A stretch of 64,000 nucleotides of DNA from Progne subis subis (Eukaryota > Chordata > Aves > Passeriformes > Hirundinidae), in assembly GCA_022316685.1 (NCBI GenBank), contig JAKJHU010000026.1, positions 4,340,501-4,404,500 of the forward strand, given 5' to 3'. Of this stretch, positions 48,296 to 60,037 are shown in pieces; position 1 is the stretch's first letter; every line of letters begins with the position of its first letter. A program made the translations under genes and the position numbers. The notes under the pieces are model-generated. The model saw nothing but the letters and a program-made list of their open reading frames with translations, had not been told where the DNA came from and made no database searches.

Positions 48296-51200
48296 TCTTA
48301 GTAGGAGACTTCAACAACAAAAAGCTACTGAAAAAAAAGGAGAATAAACTCTTCCTCATGTTCTCTGGGAAAAGTGATGATGGGCTTAAACTGCAACAGA
48401 AGAGATTTAGACCTGACATTAATAATAGCTTTTTAATGGCAAAGACAAACTAGCACTGTAACAGATTGGCTAAGGGACTGGGGATCCCTTTCTTTTAGAC
48501 ATTATTATAGAGATGTTAGACAAATATCTCACAAGCACTTTTGAGATACAGCTGATCCTGCACTGAAGCAGAAGAAATTTACTGATTTGTTGAGCTAACC
48601 TCTTTCATCTCAAATCTTCTAGGCTTTTGAGTCACAGATCTAAAGTAAAGCAGACAGAATAGTCACTGATAAAGACTTACAGCCTGCATCAATCTTACCT
48701 TATGAATCATACTCTTCTTGGAGAGTTCTAAAGATTAATTTGTGATGGTAGAGTTACTATCAATGAACTGAGATGCTGAATCTATTTTATATAGATTCTC
48801 ATCATCCTGATCACCATCTGTACCCCTCAAAAAGCATGAAACATTCTATAGTATTGTCAGTCTTACTCAGCTTGTTTTTCACCTTACTGCTGCTGCTGAA
48901 GGTGAAATGGAAGAGGAGAAAAAAGGATTGGGAAAACCTAGTACTGTGTTCTAGCAGAGGGGGGATTTATTGTATTGTACTGATGAATGCATGTTGTATT
49001 TGTTATAATTTTGAAATTAATTTAAACATTAATACATTAAAAAATCTGAAAGTTCTAGAAGTTTTGGAAATTTGTGCTAAAACTAGATTTCAGGAAAACG
49101 AAAAAGCTTCTTTGACATGTTTCACAGAACCAGATAACATTGAGCCTACATGACAGTTTTCTGCCTGATTGCCCGGTGAAAATTAGATCAGAAACTCTAA
49201 TTTTTATTGTTGCATGTTGACTAATGCATTACTGAATATTGTCTTGGAATAAGGTTGGCAATGCTTCAGGCTTAGCAGCCTTACAGTAAGAAACCCTGAC
49301 CCATGAATGACCTGGAATTTGGTGCTTTCTGGTCCCTTTTCATGGACTCAGTAATCAATTTGGCAATAAAGTTGGGGCTGGAGAAGACTTCCAAATTCAC
49401 TACAACTGTGGTGATAGAAATGTAAATGCCTAGTGTGTTTCAGAGCATGCAGGACCAAATAGGTATCAGATATGGCAAGGATTGTGGCTTTCTCACTGTA
49501 GCTCATAGGAAAGGAATTCTACTTCTGTTATGCTTTGTGTTTAAATTATTATCAAAGTAGGTAAGAAAAACTTAACTTTTATGCATAGGAATTATATTTC
49601 TTTTAATATGCACAGAATTTTTCACAGAAATTATTGCCTATTGAACATTCTTTCTCTTTGTCATATGCATAGAACTACATGTCTGTGTCATTATTTTCTA
49701 CACGGTGTCAGAAAGACAGAAACCCTCTGAATGATTTGCTGTCATTCTTATCTTCACCTATATCTCCAAGAACAATATGCAAATAATTTCCTCCTAGCTT
49801 CTAGAGTAACATCTTTAATTCTTCTCAGTGTTTTTATGCCATCTACAGGTCTCTTTAAACCACTGAATTCTTTAAATATTTTTTCCTTTAAGGCTTGGTG
49901 GCAGACAACTTTATTTTCAAATAATTTTTAATTATTTTGTAAATTTACACATCACTTAAATAAACTTTTCTGTAAATTGCTTACTAATTGTAAAATCCAG
50001 ATCAAATACATCAGTTGAAATGGCATGAAAGATTCAAAGTCCCTGAATTTTACATATTTTTTCTGTGTACAATAATTTTGTGATGGCTTATGATAAAAAA
50101 ACCCTTTGTCTTAAATGTTTATTTCAACAATTTCAATAAAATGGTAATTTATTTTGGAAGAACTAATTGTGAAAACTAATGTTTCAGGGAAAAAAAATCT
50201 TTTAAACCATAGTCTAATATATATGATAAATGTACCTAAATATGTATAGACTAAGTACTATTTTTATTTAATAATTAATACAAAAATTAAAATTTGTTGG
50301 ATTATTTCTTCAAATGAAAATGTGATTGAGTTTATTCAATTAATAATTGAATTTAATTCATTAATTTCATAATCAGAATGATGAAATAAACATGTTCTCT
50401 TCAATATATATATATATTTTTTTACCAAAATGCCCCACAGTCTAATTCTAACATAAGCAGACAAGTTGTGATGACAAGATGTTGGGTGGAAATATAGCAT
50501 AAGGAAGCACAGAGATTTGTGACAATGGGATTACATGTATTTGTTGAAAAAGATAAGGCCTTTCAATCACTTTTGTGCTGTGTACAGTTAAAGAATCCAC
50601 TGATGAGCATTCTACCTGTGCTGTCAAGGACAAGACTTAACTCTAGACCTTCCTCAACGAGGTTCATTGTGCTCTGTATAGACAAGGCAAACCACTTAAC
50701 ACTGACAAAAAGGTGCCACAGAGTACTTCCATGACATGAGTACAAATAAATGAATGCACGAAAAATAAAGAGAAATGCAAGTATCTGACTCCTAGATTGA
50801 GACTAATCTATGTTATAAATACTCAAGTAAGTCATATTAGGATGTAAAAAATGGCTGTAAAGATTTTTTACTGAGAGACAATCTTTCCTACAAGCAAAAC
50901 TTAACCTGTCTTGTTTTCTCCTTGTGTTCATCTTCTAGCAAGAAAAGAAAGTAACTCAATTTTACCACTGAATGCTTAATATTGTTTTACACGATATAAT
51001 GTCATCCTTTCTGCTAACTGATGGAGAAGTGTTGAAGTGACCTTGTTTCCAGGTAGATTTATGACATTTTCCAGCTAAAGAGAAATGAGAGTTAAAAAAT
51101 ACAATTACAGCTATGCAAATGATGACTCAGTGCCATGAACAAAGTGAGACACCTCATTTATAACAGGTAAACAATAATATAATTTATTTTAAAAATGACC

Positions 51201-54200
51201 AAATTAATAAAGTTCAGTGGTAAATATAACAGTGATTTAACAACATTCAATGGCAAGGTTTTGTAAGACTTAATTAGGACTTGATTTGAAAACAGTTTTC
51301 AGATATGTAGTCCAGCTATATACACATATATATCTAAAGATGAAAAAATCATGGAAGAAACTTAGGTGACGCAGTTTGTTAGTTTGACTTAGTACAATAA
51401 TTTTATGCATTTATTTAGTTATGTGTTGACCTATTATGTGTAAGGGTCAGTCAGGTATCACAGTCTCTTTCTTACAATGTGCATCCTCTTCATTAATGCA
51501 TACATGTTTATCCATTAAAAAAAAAAAAATAGTACTGATTTCCTGCTCCTTTTGCATTTTCAACCATTGTAAGGACTATAATTTACCATTCCAAGCATCG
51601 TATTGCTCACAGATGTGAGAAGGATTCCCTAAAATAAAGTGAAAACCTTAAAAAAAATTATAAACTTAAGAAATATCTTTAACAAAGCTATTTTTCATGT
51701 TCTGTGGCCAGTCCAAATTTTAGCAGTTGAATCTTAGTCAACAAAAGCACTTTATTGACTAAAAGTCAACTTCTGCATTTTAGTGATAACAAAGAACCTC
51801 GGGAAAAGGTTGACTTGATCACTACTCTACTTCATTTTAAGATTTGAAAATGAGATGGACATGAGAGTGGAGCCAGGAAAGAACAGCCTCTATGTGCGGT
51901 CCCTCACCACAGTATCTTCTTGGCTGCACTGGGAGCTTCTACTAGAAACATGATGAAGCACTTCCAAAGCTGCCTTAAATTTAAATTACCCCATCAGTTT
52001 AATAGTCACCAGGTCACGAAAATAACATGCAGTCACATACAAAATAACTGCCTAGGAAACAGAAGCGAGTGTTTCTTGTCTCATTGAATGGTTTTTGGAA
52101 GAGTTTTTAAACTGCTTATGCCTATGCTGTCAACTATATTAGAAGGAATCAAATTACTGTATTACCTTTACTACTTTTGTTTTTTTTTTTTTTCTTTGCT
52201 TCAAAATGTTATGGACAATTTAGTACACTGTAGGTCCTTTGTTTCTGGCTGATCTTAGGATCTTCCCTAATGAAAGTCTTTTGCAGCTAAGTTGAAAAAC
52301 TTCAGTATCCAGTTTTAGAAGTGCTGAATATTTAGGGCAGAGGAAGCAAGTGCTGGGTTATGAAGACAGTTCAGTGATGTAATGGTGAAAATATTATTAA
52401 TCTAATTGTAGATCTCAGCTTCAATATATGTTGAAATCTATGTCATATGAATCAAGTACTGCTACTACCTGCAACTTTTCTGCTAATTTCTACTTTTACC
52501 ACATGTATGCATGTGGCCTTTATGAAGAAGTTTTTAAGTTAATCACTTTAAACACTTACATTCTTTTTGCTTAAAATTCTGGAATTCAGGTTATTGAAAT
52601 TCTGAAGACTGTACGTGATTTTAGGAACATAACTGCACCAAAGACTATCATTGAAGCATTTTAAACTTGCAAGAACATTCTGTTGTGTGTGATGTGTATC
52701 TTTGAAGGGGAGAATACTATTAGCATAATCCTGCAAGGAGAAATATTTCTGTGAGTTTTTGAATACATGTTTACCTAACATAGCGTAGGGAGGAAAAAGA
52801 CTTAGTAAGAAAAGCCTTCTATGGGAGTTCAAGAAAAAAAAATTAAAAAGAAAAGACATCTTGCTGTGTAGAGCAGAGTAATCTAACAGTTATTTGCCGG
52901 TTTAAAGTTTCACTAATTGTGACCTGTGACTCGACTAGCTGTGGTAAAATAGTACATGGGAATGACACTGAATCATATTTATGGCACATTTAGAATAATC
53001 TGAAACTCTAGGTGAAGACAAAGGTCTTCTAGAATGCTTTAGGTAGCTAAAATGAGATACAGAAAAAAAAAAATTATCATAGACATACATACACATTTCC
53101 TGATTACAGTCAGAGGTTTCACCAATAAAGACATTATCCTGTTTCACTGATATCAATTACAGTACAATTTAAAGATCAAAACTGGTAATTAATTCAGGGG
53201 GCACAATATGGATGAAAAATCAGGAGAAATATGTAATCATACTAACATAATTCAATCAATAGAAGAGCTAATATAACATGTGAAGTGGTTTTTGTGTGTG
53301 TTTTTAAACAAGATTCACAATCATAGACATATTAAAAGAATTCCAGTCCTTTTCAGAGTGTATAGTAACAAACTCTTGCCAAAGTCTTCACCAATGTAAG
53401 GCAAGATGTGGAACCATGGTCTTTATAGGACAGATTTATATTGGGTTGTTTGTTATTGGATTGTTGTAGGGTTTTTTTCCTCAGGGTAGGCAAATATATC
53501 AAAATATATAGTCATATTTGTAAGTTGTTTTATGTTTCTCATGAATTTTAATTAACATTACTGTGAATAAGATTATATGTTTTAGGTTAGTATTACCGAA
53601 ATAAAACTTTTATCTATATCATGCATTTCTTTTCATGTGGTTAGTAATATCGGGAGCTAATGTTGCAGGTTTTTTTGTAAACGTAATTATTCACTAAAAG
53701 GAAAAAAGTGCCTTTTCTAATTTTCGGATAATTTTAGCAGTCTGCAATATCTAGTACTACTGCTACCCTCTAGTATATTTCCTTGCAATTTTGTTGTTTT
53801 ACTGAATGGTAATGCACATGCCTCAGTAATAATGCCATGTACTATATTAATTCAATGTACTATAACTGTCAAGATGACTGAAATGCAGTTTCCAATGGTC
53901 CTTGCCAGCTTATATATTGGGATTATGATTTGCATTTATTCCCATGGGATCTGATTATTGTCTGTATCTGTATGCCCTTTGAGAATGACGTACTTTAAAT
54001 CTCTAAGTAGAAGAAATCTGTGTGGTTGATGAACCATTTTATTCATAGCCCTGTGGGAATCCATAAACATAATTTGTCCTCCCTTGTCAGTTCATTGGCT
54101 CCTAAGTAGAACTTTCTATGGCTTCCTTCCAGGTCACAACATATTTTCTGAAAAAATTGAAAGGAAAATGCAATGAAGTTTGAAACATCAGTTTAAAAAT

Positions 54201-54555
54201 CACATACTGAATCAGGGTTGTGAATAACAATCTTAAGTCCTCTATAGCATGGTTGTACTAAAAAGAAAGAAAACTTTTATCTTTTATTCTTCTGCAGCAG
54301 TGAGCTGGAAATGTTACAGGTGTTTGATGAGGCAGTAAATTCAGGTTCACATGACATGAGAGTTCCGTATTTAATTTTTTTAATTAATTTCTGTTTTGCT
54401 GTGTTTCTGTCAATTAATACATATGTCTGGTTTCTGCTCCTTGTAGTCTATTAAAGTAAGTTGATCAGTACATATTATGTGCTGGTGGAGATTTGTTGAT
54501 ACCTTCAAAAGCAGGTGTTTACATACATGTGCATAGACATGACTGTCTGTCCTTA

Positions 54556-54594
54556 TGTGTGTGTATATATATTAATATATACATATATATATAT
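54556..54594. repeat. (TG)n/(TA)n microsatellite
   Basis: A short GT run passes into alternating TA with two interruptions. Confidence 0.92.
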
Positions 54595-54910
54595 GCTTTC
54601 TTTGACATAAATTTACTACCTATTTCCTTATTATATCTAGCAACTCATGAAACAAATGGAATTTAAAGTACCATTAGAACCATAGCTTTACTCAAGCCAA
54701 GGAGAATTTTCTCAGTGGTCACTTTTGGAAAAGGGTGTGATATCTCTGAGTATTCTCCATATAATTTTAGATCAAACTGTTACTGTTGGTGATTTGTGAT
54801 CTGTTATAAGCACAGTCTTCCCAGAACTACTTGTGTCACTTTGATCTTGAAAAGATCCACTGGTATTCCTTCATGGATAAAATTCCTCATTTGCAGGTTT
54901 CCTAAACAGA

Positions 54911-54937
54911 TTTATTTTATTTTATTTTATTTTATTA
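54911..54937. repeat. (TTTTA)n microsatellite
   Basis: Five TTTTA units. Confidence 0.93.
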
Positions 54938-55600
54938 AACTGGTTGTAGTGTTGTATAATCTCATAAGACTGATATCTCACAAAACTTGTTCTAAATAGA
55001 GATAAAATTGATTGCATAAACCAAAACTATGTAAGAAAATCAGACTTCATGTATTATACTTAAGTGTTGCTTCCATTTGTGTAAAAATGCAAATGTAAAA
55101 ATTTGTGTCTGTTAGAATGCTTGAAGCCATATGGATCCCCACGATGCATTACACTTGCTGAAAAATGCACTTGTATATGGGAACTTTGCTTTGAGGGCAG
55201 ATTTTGTTCTTACTGTCTAGCACAGAAAAATTTAACTGACTTTGGTACTTTGCTTTAGCTGCATGGATTTGTACTGACTTAGCATGAGCTGTGCACACAA
55301 TATCACATCTTGTGAATTTATGAGAAAAATGTGTTCATTTTTTAGAGAAAAATATTTCACTTTTTAACTGTACGGGAAGGGAGAGAGACCTGTATCTATC
55401 TGAATGATATTTGTGCTGCTGGTCTTGAAACAGGTCCTTGCAAAGCTGAACAATTTTCCACATTATCAACCAAAGGTGCTCTACAGAGGTTATTTTTTTC
55501 ATTCTATTGTACCACATTCCGTGCATCCTCATGGCATATCACATTGTTCTTCAGAAATTATTGAACAGCCACACTTTGTAGCATGGTTACATATATTATA

Positions 55601-56143
55601 TGTGGCTTGTCTCTCTCACGGAGCTCTCCAGCTCCTTTTCGCCCAGGCTGGTGAGACAAGCTGCAGTTAGAAGGAGTTTCCTCAGGGTCCTAAACCCAGG
55701 AGGTGGCCAAGAACCTTTCCCTTAGCACGAGAGAGTGAGACCCCGTCGACGGCAAAGGAAGGAGGTCTTGCACTTGATCCGGAGAGTGAAACCAAGGCTT
55801 TGTTGAGTCTTTCTTCTGTGGTGCTGCCCCTGGGTCACAAGCCCTGTCCCACTGCCCAAATCAAGAGCCCTGACCACATGTGGCTTCGGCTTATATCCAG
55901 GGAAGGAGCTCTGGGAGGGGACAAGCCAATACCCAATGAGGTTGATAAGGTGGGTGTGGAACAGGGTTGGATTACATTCAAGTAAGGGGATTGGGAAAAA
56001 TGTGGGAGATGGGCTGGGGGAAGGGCAGGGACAAACTTTGGGATATTACATTTTCCAGGGAAACGGGGGGGTACAGAACAAACCATTATAAAACCCAATA
56101 TAAAAATGAAACACAATATGAAACCAAATAACACATAGCAACA
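55601..56143 (-). mobile_element. Solo LTR (543 bp), ERVK-like, family 3 copy a, exact TSD
   Basis: The plus strand reads TGTGGCTTG...AGCAACA, so both ends are TG...CA. Exact 6-base duplications ATTATA lie at 55,595-55,600 and 56,144-56,149. Orientation is minus, set by the TATA box (plus GCTTATA at 55,889-55,895) and the position of the polyadenylation signal, which in this copy has mutated to AACAAA (plus TTTGTT at 55,799-55,804). The sequence aligns end to end with 59,483-60,020. A CpG-rich CGTCGACGG at about 55,744-55,752 is intact here but decayed in the other copy. A 147-codon minus-strand open frame overlaps it by chance. Confidence 0.92.
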
Positions 56144-56149
56144 ATTATA

Positions 56150-57810
56150 TTTATGAAGAATTAATAATTGTGTTTTGTAGATAGGAAAATTATTTGATTG
56201 TAACATCTGTTGTTGTATAATAAGATATTGCAGGTTGTTAATAATCTTAATAAATGTAAAAGTGAGATTGCATTTCATAGACTGTGAGCAGGCATCACTG
56301 TCCTGTTCACATGGAAACTACTTCTGTGGGACTCCTTTAGAGTTATGGAGACACTGACAAATGATTGCAGATGTTCATTGTAGAATATTTTTGTTCAAAA
56401 AAAATTTTGTTGGTGAGTCTCTTAAAACGTGGGAGAAATTTGACAGTTTTATCAGTGAATTCAAAATCCTTCATCAAAGAAGCCATGTGGAAACTTGTGT
56501 TACTGTTTTTTTTGGGTTTTTTTGTTTTGTTTTTTTTTTTTTTTGTTTTGTTTTTGGTTTTTTTTTTCCTGCAAAAAACAGTTAGTCTATTGTTCAATAG
56601 CCTCTTTAAGAAAAGTCTTTCAAGGTTTTCACTTCCACAGGAGAATATTTTTCATTTATTTTCAGTAACTAGAAGCTGAAACTGAGCAATTTAGGGCAAA
56701 AATAAAGCTTTTTTTTTTTTTTTTTTTTTTTGGGGGGGGGGGTCCCCATTTCATAAATGTAAGGGGGAAACAAGACCTGTCAAAATACAGTTCATCATTA
56801 TTAGTCTACCACTTTTTATCTGGACTCATTAAGTCAAATTCATTTTATGAGTTCTTACTTTTATCTTTTACTTCCCAACTCCAGTTTATATTATGACAAG
56901 TATGATTTTGGCATTAAACTGTGTGCCATGCAATACTGAGAAAAATAAGAGAGCTTCAGGATCCACTTTTTTGTTTTTTTTGGTTTTTTTTTTTTTTCAT
57001 CCTCTAAAATTCTGGATGGAGAATTACTACTACTCATAGTGCCTCTTAGGGCCAGTTCCTATTTCACTCTGGGGCAGACTTTGTATTAATATGTTTGGTA
57101 ATCAGGGTCTTCTCATAAGAAGCATATGGAAAAGTGCCTAAGAATTCCAGCTTGACTCCTGCTTCATATCAGTGATGTCAGTCATAATATGAACTACCAC
57201 ACAGTTAATCAGAAGTGTCTATGAAAACTTAATATTGAAACGGATCTTTCAACCTTTACTCTGGCTGCTATGGAATAAAACTATCCTTAATTTTGTTAGA
57301 AAGATAAATACTATTTAAAATGACAGGTAATACTGAGCTTGGCAAAGCTTAGGGAACAAATTATATTAACAATAACCTTGGATCAATCTGGATTAAGTTG
57401 ATTTCAGTTTAAATTAAATTAAATGGATGAACTAACAAACATAAATCTAATTATCACACTGAATTTTAAAAGACAAAAAGTTACAAACCAGAATATGGAG
57501 ACAGGAGAATGCATTAAGCTGCTTTTCAAAAATGTGAATATGGTAGGGGTCTTTATGTCTATAGAACTAGACCTATCAAACTGAATACTCTAAAAAGGAG
57601 TTTTGTTCAGAAATTTGTAGAAACAGACTGAAGATCAGTGCAAAGTTCTATTTAGTACACTGTGATCCTGGTCCAGAAATTTGATTTAGACAGACATACT
57701 CATACTGAAATATCTTTCTGGCTGTCTAAATTAGTATTATGCAGGGCTAAAGAGATTTGCCATCCTCACTTGTTGCATGTATGAGTTCAAAAAGGGAATT
57801 TTTCCCAGTT
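56150..57810. other. AT-rich sequence with simple repeats
   Basis: No gene or transposon was recognised. T/G-rich tract at 56,507-56,567, poly-T followed by an 11-base G run at 56,709-56,742 and a T-rich tract at 56,969-56,997. Confidence 0.5.
56709..56742. repeat. Poly-T followed by poly-G
   Basis: A 23-base T run ends in an 11-base G run with no intervening bases. Confidence 0.94.
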
Positions 57811-58050
57811 TCTGAGTGTTGTAGTGCACTAAATAGTTCATTTTTGTTATTAGATTGCACTAGGTGGTTTATTGTATTTGCACACAAAAAAAAGTTTTAT
57901 TATATTTTGCACATGGTATATTCTATACCCCCTCTAAATTCTAGTGTTGGTACCCTCTGGTCAGTCCCTCCCTATGCCCCCCACCCCCCCCCCCCACGTT
58001 GTTTCCCATTGGTTGTGATGCCTCTCCCTGCCCCTTTCCCCCCCCCCGGG

Positions 58051-58058
58051 TATAAAAA
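58051..58058 (+). promoter_or_regulatory. LTR TATA box
   Basis: TATAAAAA preceded by a C/G-rich stretch, 63 bases before the polyadenylation signal. This is the best-preserved core promoter in the window. Whether it drives a transcript today is unknown. Confidence 0.75.
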
Positions 58059-58113
58059 TCCCTGTAATGAGAGTTTCCTCCTCTTTCTGTTCCTCCTGGG
58101 CTGTGAGTTCTAC

Positions 58114-58119
58114 AATAAA
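58114..58119 (+). promoter_or_regulatory. LTR polyadenylation signal AATAAA
   Basis: Canonical hexamer in the R region of the 431-bp LTR, followed by a G/T-rich stretch that could serve as the downstream element. Confidence 0.75.
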
Positions 58120-58253
58120 GCTGTGGGACTGTGGTCCCGAGGAAGAAAAAGAGAGCCTCTGCCTTTTACCTTGAGTCCATTATCGGGATAATGCACCGGG
58201 GTCTGGAGCTAGCCAAGATTTGACCCTGAGAGTGAGGAACCTCAACATCTGAG

Positions 58254-59384
58254 CACTTAATTCACATTGTTTGCAATTTGTTGCTTACCTAGGGTGTTGG
58301 ACTGTGGGAATGGAGGAAAGCACTCCTTTCCAGACAGGGAAAATTGGCAGGAACAGGAAACTTTGTAAAATATTGTCTAATCCCAAATATCAAGGGGTTT
58401 TTTTATAATTATGTCTATTTCCTCACCTATAAGACAACTTTGGTTGGCATTATTATGTGCAGCTTCTGAACCTGTCGACATATTATGGATTTTCATTCTC
58501 AAGTGATCATTCAGCTAAGACTACAAGGAGAGTCAGGGGAGGAATCAATTTCTATCTGTAGCAATGAGTTTGCTCTAAAATGCACCCCAGCGTAACTTGA
58601 AGAGCTCCGGAGTTAAACCATATTTTCAAAATATTTTGTCTTCTGACTAAGTTTCCCAATATTTAAAAAGTAAATATCCAATATGTTTTTGTTCTTGGCT
58701 TTCATCTTGTTTGTTTGTTTATTTTTGCAGCCTTGATGCTTATATAAAGACAAAGTATTGAGAAATAATGCTTTCCCCCACATTTTGTATGCATAGTTGT
58801 ATTTTGTGGGTATTTTAAATCAAAGCAATGGTACCCCTCAGTCTCTTTTGTCTGCAATGGTGTTTAGTCAAAGGTAGTGGAGCTCCTTTTCTTGAAGCCT
58901 TCTTCTGGAGTTGTCTGCACTCCTAAGTGCAGGCAGGATTGCTCACAGAGTGTTCCTTTGTACACTGGGTGGTAGTGTGCTCAGAGAGAGCTGCCTCTTT
59001 TATCTATTTTATTTTCTGTTTGAATTAACTTCCCCTTTAAGTAAACACCTCAAACAGTGAGATGCCTTCTCTACTGTTGCTTCTGGCATTGTATTTAAAG
59101 CTCCTTTGACTTTCTGACCAGAAAACAGTTACTGTGGCTCAATGTGTAATTTTCCCTCAGGCCAGGTTTTAGTGTGAGACTACAGGCTTCTTGCATCCCC
59201 TGTAAGTGTCCCTCTGTAGTGTTAAGCAGCACAAAGATTGTATAAAGGAATTAATTTTACTGAGACACAGTTTGGAAGCTTATATTTTTCAGTAAAGTAT
59301 ATTTTTCTCCCAGCCTCCCTCTGTGAAGTATTGATCCCAGTCAACAGCTAAGTACCCATCTAGTCTCCTACCCACACTCCCCAC
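58254..59384. other. AT-rich sequence without recognised gene
   Basis: Nothing recognised. The right end may include more of the old LTR that begins about 59,385, but I cannot align it. Confidence 0.45.
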
Positions 59385-59482
59385 TGAAGAACAAGAGAAA
59401 TCATTAAAAAAGCAAAAGCTGTCCAGTGGTGGAGAGGAGGGATTGAGCAACTTTGGTGAGTACCTGGCATCCAGTCAGGGTC

Positions 59483-60020
59483 TGTTGCTTGTTTCTCTCT
59501 CTCAGAGCTCTCCGGCTCCATTCTTTCCCCAGTTAGCTGGAGAGACAAACTGCAGTTGGAAGGAGTTTCCTCAGGGTCCCAAAAGCCAGAAGCAGCTAAG
59601 AACCTTTCCCTTAAGAGAGAGAGTGAGACCCTGTTGATGGCAAAGGAAGGTCTGCACTTGATCCAAGGGTGAAACCAGGGCTTTATTCAGTCTTCCTCCT
59701 GTGGTCCTGCCCCAGCCTGGGTCAGGAGCCCCACCTCATTGCCCCAACCAAGAGGCCAGACCATGTGTCACTCCAGCTTATATCCAGGGAAGGGGCTAAA
59801 CGTGGGACAAGCCACTACCCAGTCAGGGATAAGGTGGGAGTGGAGCAGGGTTGGATTACATTCCAGGAAGGGATCAATGTGGGAGATGGGCAGGGACAAA
59901 TTTCAGGATAGTACATTTTCCAAGGGAACAGGTGGGTACGGAAGAAACCATTATAAAACCCAATATAAAAAAGAAATATAATATGAAAGATTATAACACA
60001 CCAAATAACACACAGGAAAA
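59483..60020 (-). mobile_element. Solo LTR (538 bp), ERVK-like, family 3 copy b, nested
   Basis: The plus strand reads TGTTGCTTG...CACACAGGAAAA. The 6-base duplication AGGGTC is exact at 59,477-59,482 and 60,021-60,026. It aligns end to end with 55,601-56,143; the final CA of the plus-strand end has mutated to AA. On its own (minus) strand it keeps TATAAGC (plus 59,776-59,782) and AATAAA (plus TTTATT, 59,682-59,687) about 95 bases apart. It has inserted into an older LTR of the 44,960 family. Plus-strand open frames over it are antisense and not genes. Confidence 0.92.
59682..59687 (-). promoter_or_regulatory. LTR polyadenylation signal AATAAA (minus strand)
   Basis: TTTATT on the plus strand. 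Copy a of this family has AACAAA in the same place, so this copy keeps the functional form. Confidence 0.7.
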
Positions 60021-60037
60021 AGGGTCAACCCACCACA

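Larger units (their letters stand above)
48296..55594. other. AT-rich sequence without recognised gene
   Basis: A 7.3-kb stretch with no exon, CR1 or LTR that I can identify. It includes very AT-rich DNA (about 50,190-50,430), a TA-rich microsatellite (54,556-54,594) and a (TTTTA)n repeat (54,911-54,937). A stretch near 51,110-51,150 holds ATGCAAAT, an octamer motif, next to TGACTCA, an AP-1 site, but single motif matches of this length are expected by chance. Confidence 0.5.
57817..58247 (+). mobile_element. Solo LTR (431 bp), ERVK-like, exact TSD, promoter motifs kept
   Basis: Starts TGTTGTAGTGCA and ends AACCTCAACA with an exact 6-base duplication TCTGAG at 57,811-57,816 and 58,248-58,253. 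A consensus TATA box (TATAAAAA, 58,051-58,058) and polyadenylation signal (AATAAA, 58,114-58,119) lie 63 bases apart, and an inverted CCAAT box (ATTGG) lies near 58,010. These are the complete signals of a working LTR promoter and terminator. C runs at 57,981-57,996 and 58,039-58,047 interrupt the U3. Its ends resemble those of the LTR at 32,466. No coding sequence is attached. Confidence 0.92.
59385..60037 (+). mobile_element. Old ERVL-type LTR 3' end, split by a younger LTR
   Basis: The sequence before 59,482 (GCAACTTTGGTGAG...CACC-like CCTGGCATCCAG) and after 60,021 (AGGGTCAACCCACCACA) together make the 3' end of an LTR of the same family as 44,960-45,860. The join is at AGGGTC, present on both sides of the younger LTR as its target-site duplication. 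Only the last 100 or so bases of the older LTR can be read, so its 5' boundary is approximate. Confidence 0.8.

Noticed and set aside
48773..49153. 126-codon open frame with a hydrophobic stretch
   Set aside because: One leucine-rich segment could look like a membrane helix, but there is no family resemblance, no splice sites and AT-rich codon use like the surrounding DNA.
51110..51150. Octamer plus AP-1 motif as an enhancer
   Set aside because: Two short motifs side by side are expected by chance in 64 kb. No other support.
57757..58191. 144-codon plus-strand open frame
   Set aside because: It overlaps the solo LTR at 57,817-58,247, is proline-rich from C runs, and has no recognised domain.
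55601..60020. A complete provirus bounded by two like-oriented LTRs
   Set aside because: Each LTR has its own, different, exact target-site duplication, and no gag, pol or env similarity was seen between them.
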